A stretch of 38,265 nt of DNA from Marinobacter sp. (GCA_022565395.1 JAIUMV010000032.1:1-38265); one strand, 5' to 3'. Counted from the first letter of the stretch, positions 16,728-27,177 are shown. Notes: generated by a model from the sequence alone, not told the origin. Program-made: numbers and translations.

Positions 16728-17066
16728 TTAGGGTATGTGTCGAATCTGAGGCGGCGCAGGCAGGTGCAGCTCCTGCAATACACCCTCTACAAGCAGGCTG
16801 ACCCTGTCTGCATGAATCCGCTGCAGGCGAGCGCCATCGAACTGCTCACCCTCACGCCTGGGAATACCATTGATTATCGCTGTGCGCCGCTGCCCACCCA
16901 ACAAAATCGAGTCCAGGGTATAGTTCTGCGGCGCTACATCAGCAGGTTCAACAACACGCTGCCATTCAGCCGGGCGGGTAGGGTCCCGCAGCTCTGCCTG
17001 ACTCACAGTGGCCAGCAGCATTGCCAGCATGACTGTGGGGATCATCATCCTGCTGCTGTAGCGCAT
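16728..17066 (-). CDS. mshK: MSHA biogenesis protein MshK (PilP-like)
   Basis: Small periplasmic protein, 112 residues. Residues 1-24 form a signal peptide (cleavage after VSQA) followed by ELRDPTRP, the DPxRP motif typical of MshK/PilP/GspC-type proteins that connect the inner-membrane assembly complex to the secretin. The folded part contains the conserved strand pattern LDSILLGGQRRTAIINGI. The gene lies between the PilO-like mshJ (2-bp gap) and the secretin gene mshL, the same order as pilO-pilP-pilQ. Confidence 0.85.
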   Translation of the reverse strand: MRYSSRMMIPTVMLAMLLATVSQAELRDPTRPAEWQRVVEPADVAPQNYTLDSILLGGQRRTAIINGIPRREGEQFDGARLQRIHADRVSLLVEGVLQELHLPAPPQIRHIP

Positions 17067-17068
17067 GC

Positions 17069-17725
17069 CTACACCCCCAATCCGGTCGGCTCAAGGCTCA
17101 GGGTACGCACCCGCACCCGCGCCTGTCCCTGTGGGTAGGCCTCCACCCGATAGTCAAAGCCGGACCAGCCCAGCCGAGGTTCAAGACGCTCAATACGCTG
17201 CAGGTAGGCCAATACATCCAGATAACTGCCCAGCACCACCAGCTCAACCTCGTGAGCATAAAGTTCACCCCGGGCGCTTTCGTCTGATAACGCCTGTGGT
17301 GGCCGTAGCTCCAGGGCCTCCAACTGCAGGCCCTGCTGCTCTTCCAGCAAGGTGCGTAACAGCACTACCATATCTCTGGGCGACACCAGCCGCGCGGGAC
17401 TGGCTGCAAGCTCGGCCTGTAACTCCACAACCCGCCCCTCGCGCCGGGCCAGCCGCTGGCGCAAGGCCTCCGTCGGGTCCTGCGCCAGCTGTAACGTCAA
17501 AGCCTGTTGCTGTGCCTGCCACTGAAGCTGCTGCGCCTGCAACTGGCCACGCTGATCCTGCAACCGTTGCTGGGCGTTCAGTTGCGGCGTCACCAGCAGT
17601 TCCCACCCGGCAAACAACAGTAGCACGCAGGCGGTCAGCAGTATCAGCACGCGCTCCCGCACCGGGCGGCTAACATAGGCCGCACGCCCCCCCTGCCACT
17701 GGGCTAATAATGTCTGACGATTCAT
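17069..17725 (-). CDS. mshJ: MSHA biogenesis protein MshJ (PilO-like)
   Basis: Bitopic inner-membrane protein, 218 residues: one membrane helix (~24-45), a Gln-rich coiled coil (~50-110, with many LQxQ repeats) and a C-terminal ferredoxin-like domain (~150-210). This is the PilO/GspM architecture, forming the alignment complex with the PilN-like and PilM-like products of the two genes upstream. The start overlaps the preceding stop by ATGA. Confidence 0.87.
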   Translation of the reverse strand: MNRQTLLAQWQGGRAAYVSRPVRERVLILLTACVLLLFAGWELLVTPQLNAQQRLQDQRGQLQAQQLQWQAQQQALTLQLAQDPTEALRQRLARREGRVVELQAELAASPARLVSPRDMVVLLRTLLEEQQGLQLEALELRPPQALSDESARGELYAHEVELVVLGSYLDVLAYLQRIERLEPRLGWSGFDYRVEAYPQGQARVRVRTLSLEPTGLGV

Positions 17726-18321
17726 GGCGCGCCCCCCACCGGTGTGGCAACCCGGAAGCTCACACTCCGGGGCTCATCATCCCCCCGCGTCAGCGCAAAC
17801 TGGCTGAATGTGCGCCCGCGAAAGGCCGCCTCGCTGCCGAGGCGTTCCAGATATACCGGCAGCCATTCAGGCTGCCGGGTCTGACCTTCCAGCCGCAGCT
17901 CCTGGGTAAGCGGTAACAGCTCAACCCGTGTCAGCCAGACTTGCGGGATAGACTGACGGGCAAGCGCCGCCAGCGGTTCGGAAAAGCCACTGTCATCTGC
18001 TACCAGCGCCTGGATACGGTCCAACAGCTGTTGCTTTTGCTGAATACGCGCATTGCTGACATCCAGCGCTGCCTGCACCGACTCGGCCCCTGGTCGCGCG
18101 GCCATTTGTGCCGCCAGACCCGCCACCTCCGCGGCCCGGCGATCATTCTCCGCCGTAAACTGTTGTACCTGCCGCTGCAGGTCCGTAACCCCCAGACGGG
18201 CCCACACCATGCTGGCGAGCACTAACAGCACGGCTCCCAGCAGGACCAGCACTGCGTTATCTGCCCGCAAGGGTTCACGTTTGGGGCGCAAAGCATCCGT
18301 ATACAGATTGATGCGCTGCAT
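17722..18321 (-). CDS. PilN-like MSHA biogenesis protein (second MshI-type gene)
   Basis: Bitopic inner-membrane protein, 199 residues, beginning MQRINLYTDALRPKREPL. The Asn in this segment matches the INLL motif with which PilN docks in a groove of PilM. A membrane helix (~22-41), a coiled coil (~45-105) and a beta-alpha domain follow. In some genomes this gene is named mshI1 or mshI2; the naming is inconsistent, so no symbol is given. It overlaps mshI by one base and mshJ by four, as expected for subunits made in fixed ratio. Confidence 0.85.
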   Translation of the reverse strand: MQRINLYTDALRPKREPLRADNAVLVLLGAVLLVLASMVWARLGVTDLQRQVQQFTAENDRRAAEVAGLAAQMAARPGAESVQAALDVSNARIQQKQQLLDRIQALVADDSGFSEPLAALARQSIPQVWLTRVELLPLTQELRLEGQTRQPEWLPVYLERLGSEAAFRGRTFSQFALTRGDDEPRSVSFRVATPVGGAP

Positions 18322-19241
18322 CAGTCGGCTCCCTCAACAACAGGTGACACCACCCGCCATTCGCACCAGGCCAGCAGGCACCGGGGATCCACCTCTCTGG
18401 GCAGGCCATACTGCTGCAGGTCCAAAGGTTCCACCGCAACAGCCACATAGGCAGACAGCATGGGGGCCAGGGGCAGGACACGATCCTGGGATAGCAGATG
18501 AATCTGGCGAGGTGGCAACTGGCCCAGCTGGCTTTCGAAGTAATCCAGCGACCGCTGGACCTCCAGGGCAAGGGATTGCACTGTCACTTCCTGACGACTG
18601 GCGTCCCGCAGGTCCGCCAGCGCGACATCCAGCCGGCGAGACAGGTACAGCGTATCGCCTCGGCACACCACCATCTGGCCGTAGCTTTCGCTCAGGTGGA
18701 CCAGTGCAACACTGCGGTTGGCAGCATCCAACCCTGCGGCCAGATTGCGCAAGGCAAGTTCAGCAACATTTACGCTGTGCAGAACCAGGCCCGCCGCATC
18801 GAGCAGTTCAAGATAACCTGCCACCAGGGACTTGCGGGCAACCGCCAGGTTCACCAGCTCACCGCGGCCGCGACTGGCATCCACCGGGAACTCGAACACA
18901 TCGCAGACCGCATCCGCAGGGGAATAGTCAATCATGTCCTTGAGCTTCCAGCGCAAGGCATCCGCCAATTCCTGACTGGCGATACCTTCCGGACGCTCAA
19001 GCTGGAACACCTGATAGTCGTCCATTGGCAACACCAGGTGCACGGGCGCACCTTGCAATGCCTGCGAGGTAATCAATTGCCGGAGAACGGAAAGACGGTC
19101 AGCCTCAGGACATGCCGTGAAGCCGACCACAGGGATTTGTTCGGGGGAGACAGGTTTGCTACACCACGCCACTCCATCAGGCCGGAATGACAGTGCGAGT
19201 CCCTTTCTTGATATTTTTCTTTTAAGGAGTCGCTTTAGCAA
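18321..19241 (-). CDS. mshI: MSHA biogenesis protein MshI (PilM-like actin fold)
   Basis: Cytoplasmic PilM-like protein, 306 residues, expected to bind the N-terminus of the PilN-like product and link the platform to the ATPase. Actin-fold features include GLALSFRPDGVAWC at the N-terminus and a nucleotide-site-like strand SVALVHLSESYGQMVV. The only suitable start is a TTG at 19241 (MLKRLLKRK), with AAGGG 8 bases upstream; the first in-frame ATG lies well inside the domain. It is the first msh gene and lies only 17 bp after ssb, without a visible promoter, so msh expression may include read-through from ssb. Confidence 0.87.
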   Translation of the reverse strand: MLKRLLKRKISRKGLALSFRPDGVAWCSKPVSPEQIPVVGFTACPEADRLSVLRQLITSQALQGAPVHLVLPMDDYQVFQLERPEGIASQELADALRWKLKDMIDYSPADAVCDVFEFPVDASRGRGELVNLAVARKSLVAGYLELLDAAGLVLHSVNVAELALRNLAAGLDAANRSVALVHLSESYGQMVVCRGDTLYLSRRLDVALADLRDASRQEVTVQSLALEVQRSLDYFESQLGQLPPRQIHLLSQDRVLPLAPMLSAYVAVAVEPLDLQQYGLPREVDPRCLLAWCEWRVVSPVVEGAD

Positions 19242-19258
19242 GTAAACACCCTTTTACG

Positions 19259-19789
19259 TCAGAAGGGGATATCGTCGTCGAAGTCATCCACGGGTGATGG
19301 CATCGCGGCGCCCTGGGCCGGGCCAGACTGGCTGTAACCGCCTGCGTTATTGTCGCGGGGTGCCGCTTGCTGGCTGTAACCACCCTGCTGTGGGCGGCTA
19401 CTGGCGGCTGGCGCGTCCTGATTCATATTGCCCATATCGCCGGTGCGGCCATCCAGCATCTGCATCTGACCACCCATATCCACGACGATTTCCGTGGTGT
19501 AGCGGTCCTGGCCGTCCTGCCCCTGCCACTTCCGGGTCTGCAACTTGCCTTCGATATAGACTTTAGACCCTTTGCGCAGGTACTGCCCGGCAACTTCAGC
19601 AATCTTGCCGAACATAACGATCCGGTGCCATTCAGTCTTTGGCACCATCTGACCGCTCTGGCGATCACGATAGCTTTCGTCCGTCGCGAGACTGAGATTG
19701 CAGACTGCATTGCCGTTAGGGGTATAACGGGTCTCCGGATCCTGACCCAGATTGCCGATTAGAATTACTTTGTTAACGCCTCGCGCCAT
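19259..19789 (-). CDS. ssb: Single-stranded DNA-binding protein SSB
   Basis: Homotetrameric ssDNA-binding protein (176 residues) for replication, repair and recombination. The OB fold (1-110) starts [19 protein letters not shown] and includes WHRIVMFGK and [12 protein letters not shown]; a Gln/Gly-rich linker (~115-165) leads to the acidic tip DFDDDIPF, which recruits partner enzymes. AGGAG just before the ATG at 19789 supports this start. A 6-bp inverted repeat (19816-19821/19832-19837) lies between the MFS gene and ssb, but I see no clear promoter. Proximity to both uvrA and msh is also found in Vibrio. Confidence 0.97.
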   Translation of the reverse strand: MARGVNKVILIGNLGQDPETRYTPNGNAVCNLSLATDESYRDRQSGQMVPKTEWHRIVMFGKIAEVAGQYLRKGSKVYIEGKLQTRKWQGQDGQDRYTTEIVVDMGGQMQMLDGRTGDMGNMNQDAPAASSRPQQGGYSQQAAPRDNNAGGYSQSGPAQGAAMPSPVDDFDDDIPF

Positions 19790-19850
19790 GTCATGCTCCT
19801 GATTAGTAAACGATGCGTGGCGGCTATCCCTGCCACGACGGAAAGAGAGA

Positions 19851-21221
19851 TCAGCGGGGGGCATGCTGCACAAAAGGCAAACCATCCAGAACGGACGGTT
19901 CGAACTGCTCCCGGTCGATTTTAAGGTAGGCCGTGTTCAGATCATCAAGAATGACCACATCGGCAACGCCCGGCAGGCTTCTCAGAGCCATGTCCACATC
20001 ACCCGGGGTATACGCACCCGCACGTTCCAACTGTAGCACGAAACTGACGTTGTGGCGTGGTTTTGCCATGGTAATTGCGAGCAGCCACCAGGCCGCAAGG
20101 GCCATCAACATCATCACCACGACCCCCTGAGCGCCATAGGCCTGCAGCACCAACCCGCCCAGTGCTCCACCGGCAAAGGCGCCCATGAACTGAGCGGTGG
20201 AGTAGACTCCCATAACAGAACCCTTGCTGGCCGGCGGGGCCGCCTTCGAAAGCAGGGAAGGCAGGCTGGCCTCCAACAGATTGAACGCCATGAAGAACAG
20301 GAACAGAGCAAACCAGAAGCTGGCTAACTCGCGGTGATCCACCAGAAACGCCAGGCCAGTCCCCAGCGCCAACAAGGTTACGGCGCCACACAACACCGGC
20401 TTCATCTGCCGCTTTTTTTCACCCAGCACAATAAAGGGCACCATGGCCACAAAGGATGTCACCATCACTGTCAGGTAGACCCACCAGTGTGACAGCACCG
20501 GAATACCGAGCTGTGTTGACAGCAACCCTGGCACGAGCAGAAACATGGCAGTCAGAACCATATGCAACACAAAGATGCCAGCGTCCAGACGCAGTAACTC
20601 CTTGTCCCGCAAGATACCCGTCAACTGGGCCAGGGCGGGCTGAGTTTCCGGATTGAACGGACTCTGCCGGGGGGTAGGCACCTGAGTTGCCACCAGTACC
20701 ATAGCGCAGACAGCCAACAGCGCCGTCAGGTAGAAGATGCCCGCCAGACCTGCCACCTCAGCCACCAACGGCCCCAACACCAGGGACACCGCGAAGGCCA
20801 GACCAATGGAAATACCCACACTGGCCATCGCCTTGGTGCGCTGCTCTTCCCGGGTCAGGTCACTCAGCAGTGCCATCAACACACTGGCAATGGCACCGGC
20901 GCCCTGAAGAATCCGTCCGGCGATCACGCCGTATATAGACTCGGACATGGCCGCCACCAGACTGCCCAGCGCAAACAACACCAGACCAAAGTAGATTAAA
21001 CGCTTGCGCCCGAAACGGTCTGACAGCATGCCAAAAGGAATCTGCAGCAGCGCCTGACTGAGGCCATAGGCGCCTATTGCCAGGCCTAACAGTGCGGGTG
21101 TTGCCCCCTGCAACTCATCGCCAAGCAGCATGAATACCGGCAGCACCATAAAAAGGCCAAGCATGCGGGCAGCATAAACCGACGCCAATGCGATGACAGA
21201 GCGCTTTTCCTGGGCATTCAT
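19851..21221 (-). CDS. MFS transporter, YajR-like with C-terminal YAM-type domain
   Basis: Twelve-helix major facilitator, 456 residues, probably a proton-driven exporter of unknown substrate. The motif A region [17 protein letters not shown] (between helices 2 and 3) and the motif C-like [12 protein letters not shown] are visible. The last ~65 residues are soluble and begin [11 protein letters not shown], then [20 protein letters not shown], a ferredoxin-like fold matching the YAM domain of E. coli YajR. The ATG at 21221 is preceded by GAGGTGG; a TTG at 21254 is a weaker choice. An extended -10 promoter lies upstream, divergent from uvrA. The ssb-MFS-uvrA order is also found in Pseudomonas. 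Confidence 0.88.
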   Translation of the reverse strand: MNAQEKRSVIALASVYAARMLGLFMVLPVFMLLGDELQGATPALLGLAIGAYGLSQALLQIPFGMLSDRFGRKRLIYFGLVLFALGSLVAAMSESIYGVIAGRILQGAGAIASVLMALLSDLTREEQRTKAMASVGISIGLAFAVSLVLGPLVAEVAGLAGIFYLTALLAVCAMVLVATQVPTPRQSPFNPETQPALAQLTGILRDKELLRLDAGIFVLHMVLTAMFLLVPGLLSTQLGIPVLSHWWVYLTVMVTSFVAMVPFIVLGEKKRQMKPVLCGAVTLLALGTGLAFLVDHRELASFWFALFLFFMAFNLLEASLPSLLSKAAPPASKGSVMGVYSTAQFMGAFAGGALGGLVLQAYGAQGVVVMMLMALAAWWLLAITMAKPRHNVSFVLQLERAGAYTPGDVDMALRSLPGVADVVILDDLNTAYLKIDREQFEPSVLDGLPFVQHAPR

Positions 21222-21263
21222 CGGGGTAAAACCACCTCGGGCTGATTGGGTCAAAGGACGGCA

Positions 21264-21286
21264 GGCATTGTACCAGAAGCAATGCC
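21264..21286. promoter_or_regulatory. Palindrome over the MFS gene promoter, between MFS gene and uvrA
   Basis: GGCATTG (21264-21270) and CAATGCC (21280-21286) form a perfect 7-bp inverted repeat with a 9-base spacer. On the - strand the left arm overlaps an extended -10 element TGG-TACAAT (-10 hexamer at 21267-21272) for the MFS gene. It has the layout of a repressor operator, but the regulator is unknown. Confidence 0.45.
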
Positions 21287-21288
21287 GG

Positions 21289-21318
21289 TGTGATGCCGCT
21301 CGGCGAAACCGTTATACT
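21289..21318 (+). promoter_or_regulatory. Likely uvrA promoter
   Basis: TATACT (21313-21318) is a good -10 box about 27 bases before the uvrA ATG. The sequence 17-18 bp upstream (TGTGAT, 21289-21294) is a poor -35. No LexA box (CTGT-N8-ACAG) is recognisable between 21222 and 21344, unlike E. coli uvrA, which is SOS-induced. Confidence 0.4.
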
Positions 21319-21344
21319 GCCCTTTTTCCGTATTGAGGACTGTT

Positions 21345-24167
21345 ATGGATCATATCCAGATCAAAGGGGCTCGCACCCATAATCTGAAAAACATCGACCT
21401 GGATATGCCCCGCGACAAGTTGATTGTCATTACCGGCCTTTCCGGCTCCGGCAAGTCATCGCTGGCGTTCGATACTCTGTATGCGGAAGGCCAGCGTCGC
21501 TATGTCGAGTCCCTGTCCACCTACGCCCGGCAGTTCCTCTCCATGATGGAAAAGCCGGATGTGGACCACATCGAAGGCCTGTCGCCGGCCATCTCCATTG
21601 AGCAAAAGTCCACGTCTCACAACCCCCGCTCCACCGTTGGCACCATCACTGAGATCTACGACTACCTCCGTCTGCTGTTTGCCCGGGCAGGCGAACCCCG
21701 CTGCCCTGATCATGGCCAGCCATTGGAGGCGCAAACCGTCAGTCAGATGGTAGACCAGGTCATGGCCATGCCTGAGGGCAGCAAGCTGATGATACTCGCT
21801 CCCGTGATCCGGGATCGCAAAGGCGAGCACCTGCAGATCATGGAAAGCATGAAAAGCCAGGGCTTTATCCGCCTGCGTATTGACGGCGTGGTGTATGACA
21901 TAGACGATTTGCCCGTGCTGGACAAGAAACGCAAGCACCAGATCGATGTCGTAGTTGACCGCTTTCGCGTCAAAGAAGGGTTGGAGCTGCGGCTGGCTGA
22001 AAGCTTTGAGACAGCCCTTGAGTTGGCAGAAGGCATCGCGCTGGTGGCCCCCATGGACGGTGCCGAAGGGGAGGAGCACACCTTCTCCGCCCGCTATGCC
22101 TGCACCCATTGCGGCTACTCCATCAGCGAACTGGAGCCACGCCTGTTCTCCTTCAACAACCCAGCGGGTGCCTGTCCGTCCTGTGACGGGCTGGGCGTCA
22201 AACAGTTCTTTGATCCTGAGAAGGTCGTAATCCAACCCGGTGCCAGCCTGGCCGAAGGCGCCATACGCGGCTGGGACCGCCGCGCAGTCTACTACTTCCA
22301 GATGCTCACCAGTGTTGCCAACCACTATGGCGTCGATATGGACACGCCCTTTGAAGCGCTGCCCGAAACCTTCCAGGCAGTGGTGCTACAAGGTTCCGGA
22401 GAGGAAGATATCGCCTTTCGATACGTCAACTCCCGCGGTCATGTGATGGAGAAGCACCACCCCTTTGAGGGCGTGCTGCCTAATCTGGAACGCAGGTATC
22501 GTGAAACTGACTCGCAAAGCATGCGGGAAGAACTCGCCCGCTACCTCAGCCAACAGCCCTGCAAGACCTGCCAAGGCTCCCGGTTGAACCGCAGTGCACG
22601 GCACGTCTTCATCAACGAGCGCTCGCTGCCGGACCTCACCCGACTGCCGGTGGGTGAAGCCCATAGCTATTTTGGTAGCCTGCACCTGCCGGGCCGCCGT
22701 GGCGAGATTGCCGAAAAAATCCTCAAAGAGGTACGCGAGCGCCTGCAGTTTCTGGTGAACGTAGGGCTTGAGTACCTGACCCTGGAGCGCAGCGCTGACA
22801 CCCTGTCGGGCGGCGAAGCTCAGCGTATTCGCCTTGCGAGTCAGATCGGGGCCGGCTTGGTGGGGGTCATGTACATTCTGGATGAACCCTCCATCGGCCT
22901 GCATCAACGGGACAACGACCGCCTGCTGGCGACCCTCACCCACCTACGGGACCTGGGCAATACGGTTATCGTGGTGGAACATGACGAGGACGCCATCCGG
23001 GCCGCAGACTATGTAATTGATATCGGCCCCGGCGCAGGCGTTCACGGCGGCCAGGTTGTCGCCAAAGGCACACCCACTGACGTCACCAACAACCCCAACT
23101 CCCTCACCGGCCAGTACCTCAGCGGCACCCTAAAGATTGCAGTACCGGAGCAGCGCAATCCGGGCAATGGTAAATTCCTCGAACTCAGCAACGCCACCGG
23201 CAACAACCTGCGAGGGGTCAATCTTCGACTACCCCTGGGGGTGATGACCTGCGTTACCGGCGTATCCGGGTCCGGCAAGTCCACCCTCATCAACGCCACC
23301 CTGTATCCGGTTGCTGCGGCCCGCCTGAACAAGGCCACCAGCCTCAGCCATGCGCCTTACGGAAGCCTCAAGGGCCTGGAACACCTGGACAAGGTCATTG
23401 ACATTGACCAGAGCCCCATCGGCCGCACCCCCCGCTCGAACCCGGCCACTTACACGGGCCTGTTCACACCTATCCGCGAGCTGTTCGCCGGCACCCAGGA
23501 GGCTCGCTCCCGGGGCTACAAGCCTGGCCGCTTCAGCTTCAACGTCAAAGGCGGTCGCTGCGAGGCCTGCCAGGGAGACGGCGTGATCAAAGTGGAAATG
23601 CACTTCTTGCCAGACATCTACGTGCCCTGCGACGTTTGCAAAGGCAAGCGTTACAACCGCGAGACACTGGACGTACGCTACAAGGGCAAAAGCATCCATG
23701 AAGTACTGGAGATGACGGTAGAAGAGGCCCGCGAGTTCTTTGACCCGGTCCCTTTCATCGCCCGCCGTTTGCAAACCTTAATGGACGTAGGGCTATCCTA
23801 CATCCGACTTGGGCAGAACGCCGTCACCCTCTCAGGAGGCGAGGCACAGCGGGTGAAACTGGCCCGCGAGTTGTCCAAGCGGGACACCGGGCAAACCCTC
23901 TATATCCTGGACGAGCCGACTACCGGCCTGCACTTCCATGACATCCAGCAGCTACTGAGCGTTCTGCAGCGCTTGCGGGACCATGGCAACACCATCGTGG
24001 TTATTGAGCACAATCTGGATGTCATCAAAACCGCCGACTGGATTGTTGACCTTGGCCCTGAAGGCGGCTCAGGCGGCGGCCAGATCATTGCTGAGGGCAC
24101 CCCGGAGCAGGTCGCTGCACAACAATCATCCCACACTGGCCACTACCTCAAGCCCTTGTTGGGCTGA
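21345..24167 (+). CDS. uvrA: UvrABC system protein A (excinuclease ATPase subunit)
   Basis: Damage-recognition ATPase of nucleotide excision repair (940 residues, the usual length). Two ABC modules are present: Walker [10 protein letters not shown] at 31-39 and GVSGSGKST near 640, with signatures [12 protein letters not shown] and [12 protein letters not shown] and Walker B regions [10 protein letters not shown] and [10 protein letters not shown]. Two zinc modules are seen: CTHCGYS...CPSC in the first half, and CEACQGDG...CDVCKGKR in the second. The ATG at 21345 follows GAGGA by 5 bases; the upstream TTG at 21333 is within the ribosome-binding site region. It is transcribed away from ssb and towards rplQ and ends before a bidirectional terminator. 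Confidence 0.98.
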   Translation: MDHIQIKGARTHNLKNIDLDMPRDKLIVITGLSGSGKSSLAFDTLYAEGQRRYVESLSTYARQFLSMMEKPDVDHIEGLSPAISIEQKSTSHNPRSTVGTITEIYDYLRLLFARAGEPRCPDHGQPLEAQTVSQMVDQVMAMPEGSKLMILAPVIRDRKGEHLQIMESMKSQGFIRLRIDGVVYDIDDLPVLDKKRKHQIDVVVDRFRVKEGLELRLAESFETALELAEGIALVAPMDGAEGEEHTFSARYACTHCGYSISELEPRLFSFNNPAGACPSCDGLGVKQFFDPEKVVIQPGASLAEGAIRGWDRRAVYYFQMLTSVANHYGVDMDTPFEALPETFQAVVLQGSGEEDIAFRYVNSRGHVMEKHHPFEGVLPNLERRYRETDSQSMREELARYLSQQPCKTCQGSRLNRSARHVFINERSLPDLTRLPVGEAHSYFGSLHLPGRRGEIAEKILKEVRERLQFLVNVGLEYLTLERSADTLSGGEAQRIRLASQIGAGLVGVMYILDEPSIGLHQRDNDRLLATLTHLRDLGNTVIVVEHDEDAIRAADYVIDIGPGAGVHGGQVVAKGTPTDVTNNPNSLTGQYLSGTLKIAVPEQRNPGNGKFLELSNATGNNLRGVNLRLPLGVMTCVTGVSGSGKSTLINATLYPVAAARLNKATSLSHAPYGSLKGLEHLDKVIDIDQSPIGRTPRSNPATYTGLFTPIRELFAGTQEARSRGYKPGRFSFNVKGGRCEACQGDGVIKVEMHFLPDIYVPCDVCKGKRYNRETLDVRYKGKSIHEVLEMTVEEAREFFDPVPFIARRLQTLMDVGLSYIRLGQNAVTLSGGEAQRVKLARELSKRDTGQTLYILDEPTTGLHFHDIQQLLSVLQRLRDHGNTIVVIEHNLDVIKTADWIVDLGPEGGSGGGQIIAEGTPEQVAAQQSSHTGHYLKPLLG

Positions 24168-24248
24168 TTTAGATGCTCACGCCATACGGCGCCACTCCGA
24201 CCTGGAATGGCGCCCATCGGCTACATCCAGCGATATTTTTTAGACAAA

Positions 24249-24280
24249 AAAAACCGGATACCCAAAGGTACCCGGTTTTT
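24249..24280. terminator. Bidirectional terminator between uvrA and rplQ
   Basis: A 14-bp stem with one mismatch (24249-24262 against 24267-24280, AAAAACCGG-TACC type) closes on a CAAA loop. A-rich on the left and T-rich on the right, it gives a U tract for transcripts arriving from either side: uvrA on the + strand and the alpha ribosomal operon on the - strand. Confidence 0.9.
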
Positions 24281-24299
24281 CTGGACGAGCCGGAAGAAC

Positions 24300-24701
24300 T
24301 TACTCTTCGTCGTCGCCGTCTACTTCTTCTGCTTCGATATCCAGCGGGCGACCTACCAGCTCAACAAACGCCATAGGCGCGTTGTCACCGGCACGGAAAC
24401 CACACTTGAGGATACGCAGGTAACCGCCAGGACGCTCTGCAAAGCGCGGGCCCAGCTCATTGAAGAGCTTGGCCACAGCTGCGTTGTCACGCAGGCGCGA
24501 GAATGCCAGACGACGATTCGCTACAGAATCAGTTTTAGCGAGCGTGATCAACGGCTCTGCAACCCGGCGAAGTTCTTTCGCCTTGGGCAGCGTCGTTTTG
24601 ATCAGCTCATGCTCAACCAGTGACGCAGTCATGTTACGGAACATGGCCTTGCGATGCGCACTGGTCCTGTTGAACTTACGACCACTCTTACGATGACGCA
24701 T
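24300..24701 (-). CDS. rplQ: 50S ribosomal protein L17 (bL17)
   Basis: Large-subunit protein near the exit tunnel, 133 residues. [20 protein letters not shown] is the conserved opening, with [10 protein letters not shown] near the end and a slightly extended acidic tail ([11 protein letters not shown]). It is the last gene of the alpha operon, 36 bp after rpoA and followed by the strong terminator at 24249-24280. Confidence 0.98.
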   Translation of the reverse strand: MRHRKSGRKFNRTSAHRKAMFRNMTASLVEHELIKTTLPKAKELRRVAEPLITLAKTDSVANRRLAFSRLRDNAAVAKLFNELGPRFAERPGGYLRILKCGFRAGDNAPMAFVELVGRPLDIEAEEVDGDDEE

Positions 24702-24737
24702 TGCTTCGATTCCTTACTTAAACTACCGATTCGGCGA

Positions 24738-25742
24738 TCAACCGCCCAGAACCCGGTCATCGCCGCGAAGGCTTGCCGGTGGCCAGTTGTCCAGACGCAT
24801 ACCCAAGGACAGGCCACGAGAAGCCAACACATCCTTAATTTCGGTAAGCGACTTTTTACCCAGGTTAGGCGTCTTGAGCAGCTCTACCTCAGTACGCTGG
24901 ATCAAATCGCCGATGTAGTAAATATTTTCTGCTTTCAAGCAGTTTGCTGAACGCACTGTCAGTTCCAGATCATCAACCGGGCGCAACAGGATCGGGTCGA
25001 TTTCCTCTTCCTCTTCCACACGCTCTGGTTCTTTCTGATGATCGAAATCAACAAAGACCGCCAGTTGTTGCTGCAGGATAGTCGCGGCACGACGGATCGC
25101 TTCTTCCGGATCAATCGTTCCGTTGGTCTCCAGATCAATCACCAGCTTGTCCAGATCGGTGCGCTGCTCAACACGGGCACTTTCAACCGTGTAGGCCACG
25201 CGACGAACCGGGCTGTAGGTCGCATCCAGTTGGAGGCGCCCGATGGCACGGGTCTCGTCTTCTTCAAGACCGCGCTGATCGGCAGCTTCGTAACCACGAC
25301 CGCGAGCAACCTTCAAACGCATGTTGATCTTGCCTTTATCACTCAGGCGACAGATCACGTGATCCGGGTTAGCGATCTCGACGTCATGATCCAGTTTGAT
25401 GTCCGCTGCCGTAACGACACCTGGGCCAGTCTTGCTGAGACTCAGCTCGACTTCATCCCGGCTGTTCATCTTGATGGCTACGCCCTTGAGATTCAGGAGA
25501 ATCTCAATAACATCTTCCTGGACACCCTCAATGGCGCTGTACTCATGGAGTACGCCGTCAATCTGGGCCTCAGTGATGGCAAAGCCCGGCATTGAAGACA
25601 ACAGGATCCGGCGGAGTGCGCTGCCCAGCGTATGGCCGAAACCACGCTCGAGCGGCTCGAGTGTCACCTTTGCCCGCGTGCCATTCAGTTCCTTCACGTC
25701 AATGGTACGAGGTGTCAACAATTCATTTACTGAACGCTGCAT
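24738..25742 (-). CDS. rpoA: RNA polymerase alpha subunit
   Basis: Alpha subunit (334 residues), which dimerises to nucleate RNA polymerase and contacts UP elements and activators. The N-terminal domain (1-235) includes [20 protein letters not shown] and [11 protein letters not shown]. An acidic linker (EEEEEIDP) leads to the C-terminal domain (~250-320), with the DNA-contact motif RSANCLKAE and [14 protein letters not shown]. Length and motifs are standard. It lies between rpsD and rplQ, as in the usual alpha operon. Confidence 0.99.
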   Translation of the reverse strand: MQRSVNELLTPRTIDVKELNGTRAKVTLEPLERGFGHTLGSALRRILLSSMPGFAITEAQIDGVLHEYSAIEGVQEDVIEILLNLKGVAIKMNSRDEVELSLSKTGPGVVTAADIKLDHDVEIANPDHVICRLSDKGKINMRLKVARGRGYEAADQRGLEEDETRAIGRLQLDATYSPVRRVAYTVESARVEQRTDLDKLVIDLETNGTIDPEEAIRRAATILQQQLAVFVDFDHQKEPERVEEEEEIDPILLRPVDDLELTVRSANCLKAENIYYIGDLIQRTEVELLKTPNLGKKSLTEIKDVLASRGLSLGMRLDNWPPASLRGDDRVLGG

Positions 25743-25778
25743 TAGACGCCCCTATCTGCTCTCGTTGCTATCCAGAGA

Positions 25779-26399
25779 TTACTTAGAGTAAAGCTCTACG
25801 ATGAGGTTCTCATTGATGTCGGCCGGCAGCTCTGAGCGATCAGGCACTGCTTTGAATACGCCGGTCATTTTGTTGGCGTCGACATCAATCCAGCTGATCG
25901 GTGCACGATTGCCAGACAGTTCCAATGCGCCTTTGATGCGCAGTTGGTTCTTGGCCTTCTCGCGAACACTTACCACGTCGCCAGGCTTAACCTGATAAGA
26001 CGGGATGTTCACGGGCTTATCGTTTACCAGAACCGCTTTGTGAGAAACCAGCTGGCGTGATTCTGCACGGGTAGAGCCGAAGCCCATCCGGTAGACCACG
26101 TTATCCAGGCGAGTTTCCAGCAACTGCAGCAGGTTCTCACCGGTAGCGCCCTTGCGACGAGCAGCTTCCTTATAGTAGCTACGGAATTGCTTTTCCAGGA
26201 TGCCGTAAATACGACGAACCTTTTGCTTTTCACGCAACTGAACACCGTACTCAGACAGACGACCACGACGAGCGCCGTGCTGACCGGGAGGTGTTTCAAG
26301 ATTACACTTTGAATCAAGCGCGCGAACGCCACTCTTCAAAAACAGATCTGTCCCTTCGCGACGAGACAGCTTACATTTTGGACCTATGTAACGTGCCAT
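25779..26399 (-). CDS. rpsD: 30S ribosomal protein S4 (uS4)
   Basis: 16S rRNA assembly protein of 206 residues, the same size as E. coli S4. It starts [20 protein letters not shown] and has an S4 RNA-binding domain around residues 95-155 ([27 protein letters not shown]). In E. coli S4 represses the alpha operon by binding the rpsM leader; the sequence upstream of rpsM here is described in a separate entry. Only a few Cys remain, so it is the usual proteobacterial form without a full zinc site. Confidence 0.99.
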   Translation of the reverse strand: MARYIGPKCKLSRREGTDLFLKSGVRALDSKCNLETPPGQHGARRGRLSEYGVQLREKQKVRRIYGILEKQFRSYYKEAARRKGATGENLLQLLETRLDNVVYRMGFGSTRAESRQLVSHKAVLVNDKPVNIPSYQVKPGDVVSVREKAKNQLRIKGALELSGNRAPISWIDVDANKMTGVFKAVPDRSELPADINENLIVELYSK

Positions 26400-26417
26400 A
26401 TCTAACTGTCTCCTGTA

Positions 26418-26807
26418 TTACACGCGACGCTTTTTAGGCGGACGACAGCCGTTATGGGGGATCGGCGTTACGTCGGTGATGTTTGTGATCTTGTAACCAC
26501 AAGCATTCAGCGCACGAACAGCAGATTCCCGCCCAGGGCCTGGACCCTTGACTTCCACGTCCAGGTTTTTAAGGCCGTATTCAGCAGCCGCGTTACCGGC
26601 TCTTTCAGCTGCTACCTGCGCAGCAAAAGGTGTGCTCTTGCGCGAACCACGGAAACCGGAACCACCAGCAGTGGCCCAGGACAATACATTGCCCTGACGG
26701 TCAGAAATGGTCACGATCGTGTTGTTGAAGGACGCATGGATATGAGCGACGCCATCAACAACCGTCTTTTTCACCTTTTTACGGGTACGTGTACCTGGCT
26801 TTGCCAT
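26418..26807 (-). CDS. rpsK: 30S ribosomal protein S11 (uS11)
   Basis: Platform protein of the small subunit, 129 residues. Conserved stretches are [15 protein letters not shown] and [14 protein letters not shown], and the C-terminal RNA-binding tail is [12 protein letters not shown]. It follows rpsM after 13 bp in the alpha operon. Length is identical to E. coli S11. Confidence 0.99.
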   Translation of the reverse strand: MAKPGTRTRKKVKKTVVDGVAHIHASFNNTIVTISDRQGNVLSWATAGGSGFRGSRKSTPFAAQVAAERAGNAAAEYGLKNLDVEVKGPGPGRESAVRALNACGYKITNITDVTPIPHNGCRPPKKRRV

Positions 26808-26820
26808 GATTGCCTACCTA

Positions 26821-27177
26821 TTACTTACGAATCGGTTTGCGAGGACCTTTACGGGTGCGAGCGTTGGTCTTGGTGCGCTGCCCACGGACCGGAAGGCCGT
26901 GACGGTGACGCAGACCACGGAAGCAACCGAGATCCTTCAAACGCTTGATGTTCATTTGAACTTCACGACGCAGATCGCCTTCGACAGTCAACTTGGTCAC
27001 TTCAGTACGAAGCGCTTCGAGCTGATCGTCGCTAAGGTCTTTGACCTTGACGTCCGGCTTAACGCCGGTTGCATCGCAAAGCTTCTGGGCTGTTGTCCGA
27101 CCGACTCCAAAAATGTAAGTCAGTGAGATAACAGCATGTTTGTTGTCGGGTATATTGACACCGGCTATACGTGCCAT
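26821..27177 (-). CDS. rpsM: 30S ribosomal protein S13 (uS13)
   Basis: Head protein of the small subunit contacting tRNA and the B1 bridges, 118 residues. It starts [19 protein letters not shown] and ends in the basic tail [18 protein letters not shown]. It is the first gene of the alpha operon: a promoter lies at 27239-27268 and GGAG precedes the ATG by about 8 bases. In E. coli translation of this gene is the control point for S4. Confidence 0.99.
   Translation of the reverse strand: MARIAGVNIPDNKHAVISLTYIFGVGRTTAQKLCDATGVKPDVKVKDLSDDQLEALRTEVTKLTVEGDLRREVQMNIKRLKDLGCFRGLRHRHGLPVRGQRTKTNARTRKGPRKPIRK

Noticed and set aside
19242-19258. Separate promoter for the msh operon between ssb and mshI
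   Set aside because: Only 17 bp are available and no -10/-35 fits; a promoter could lie inside ssb, but I could not see one.
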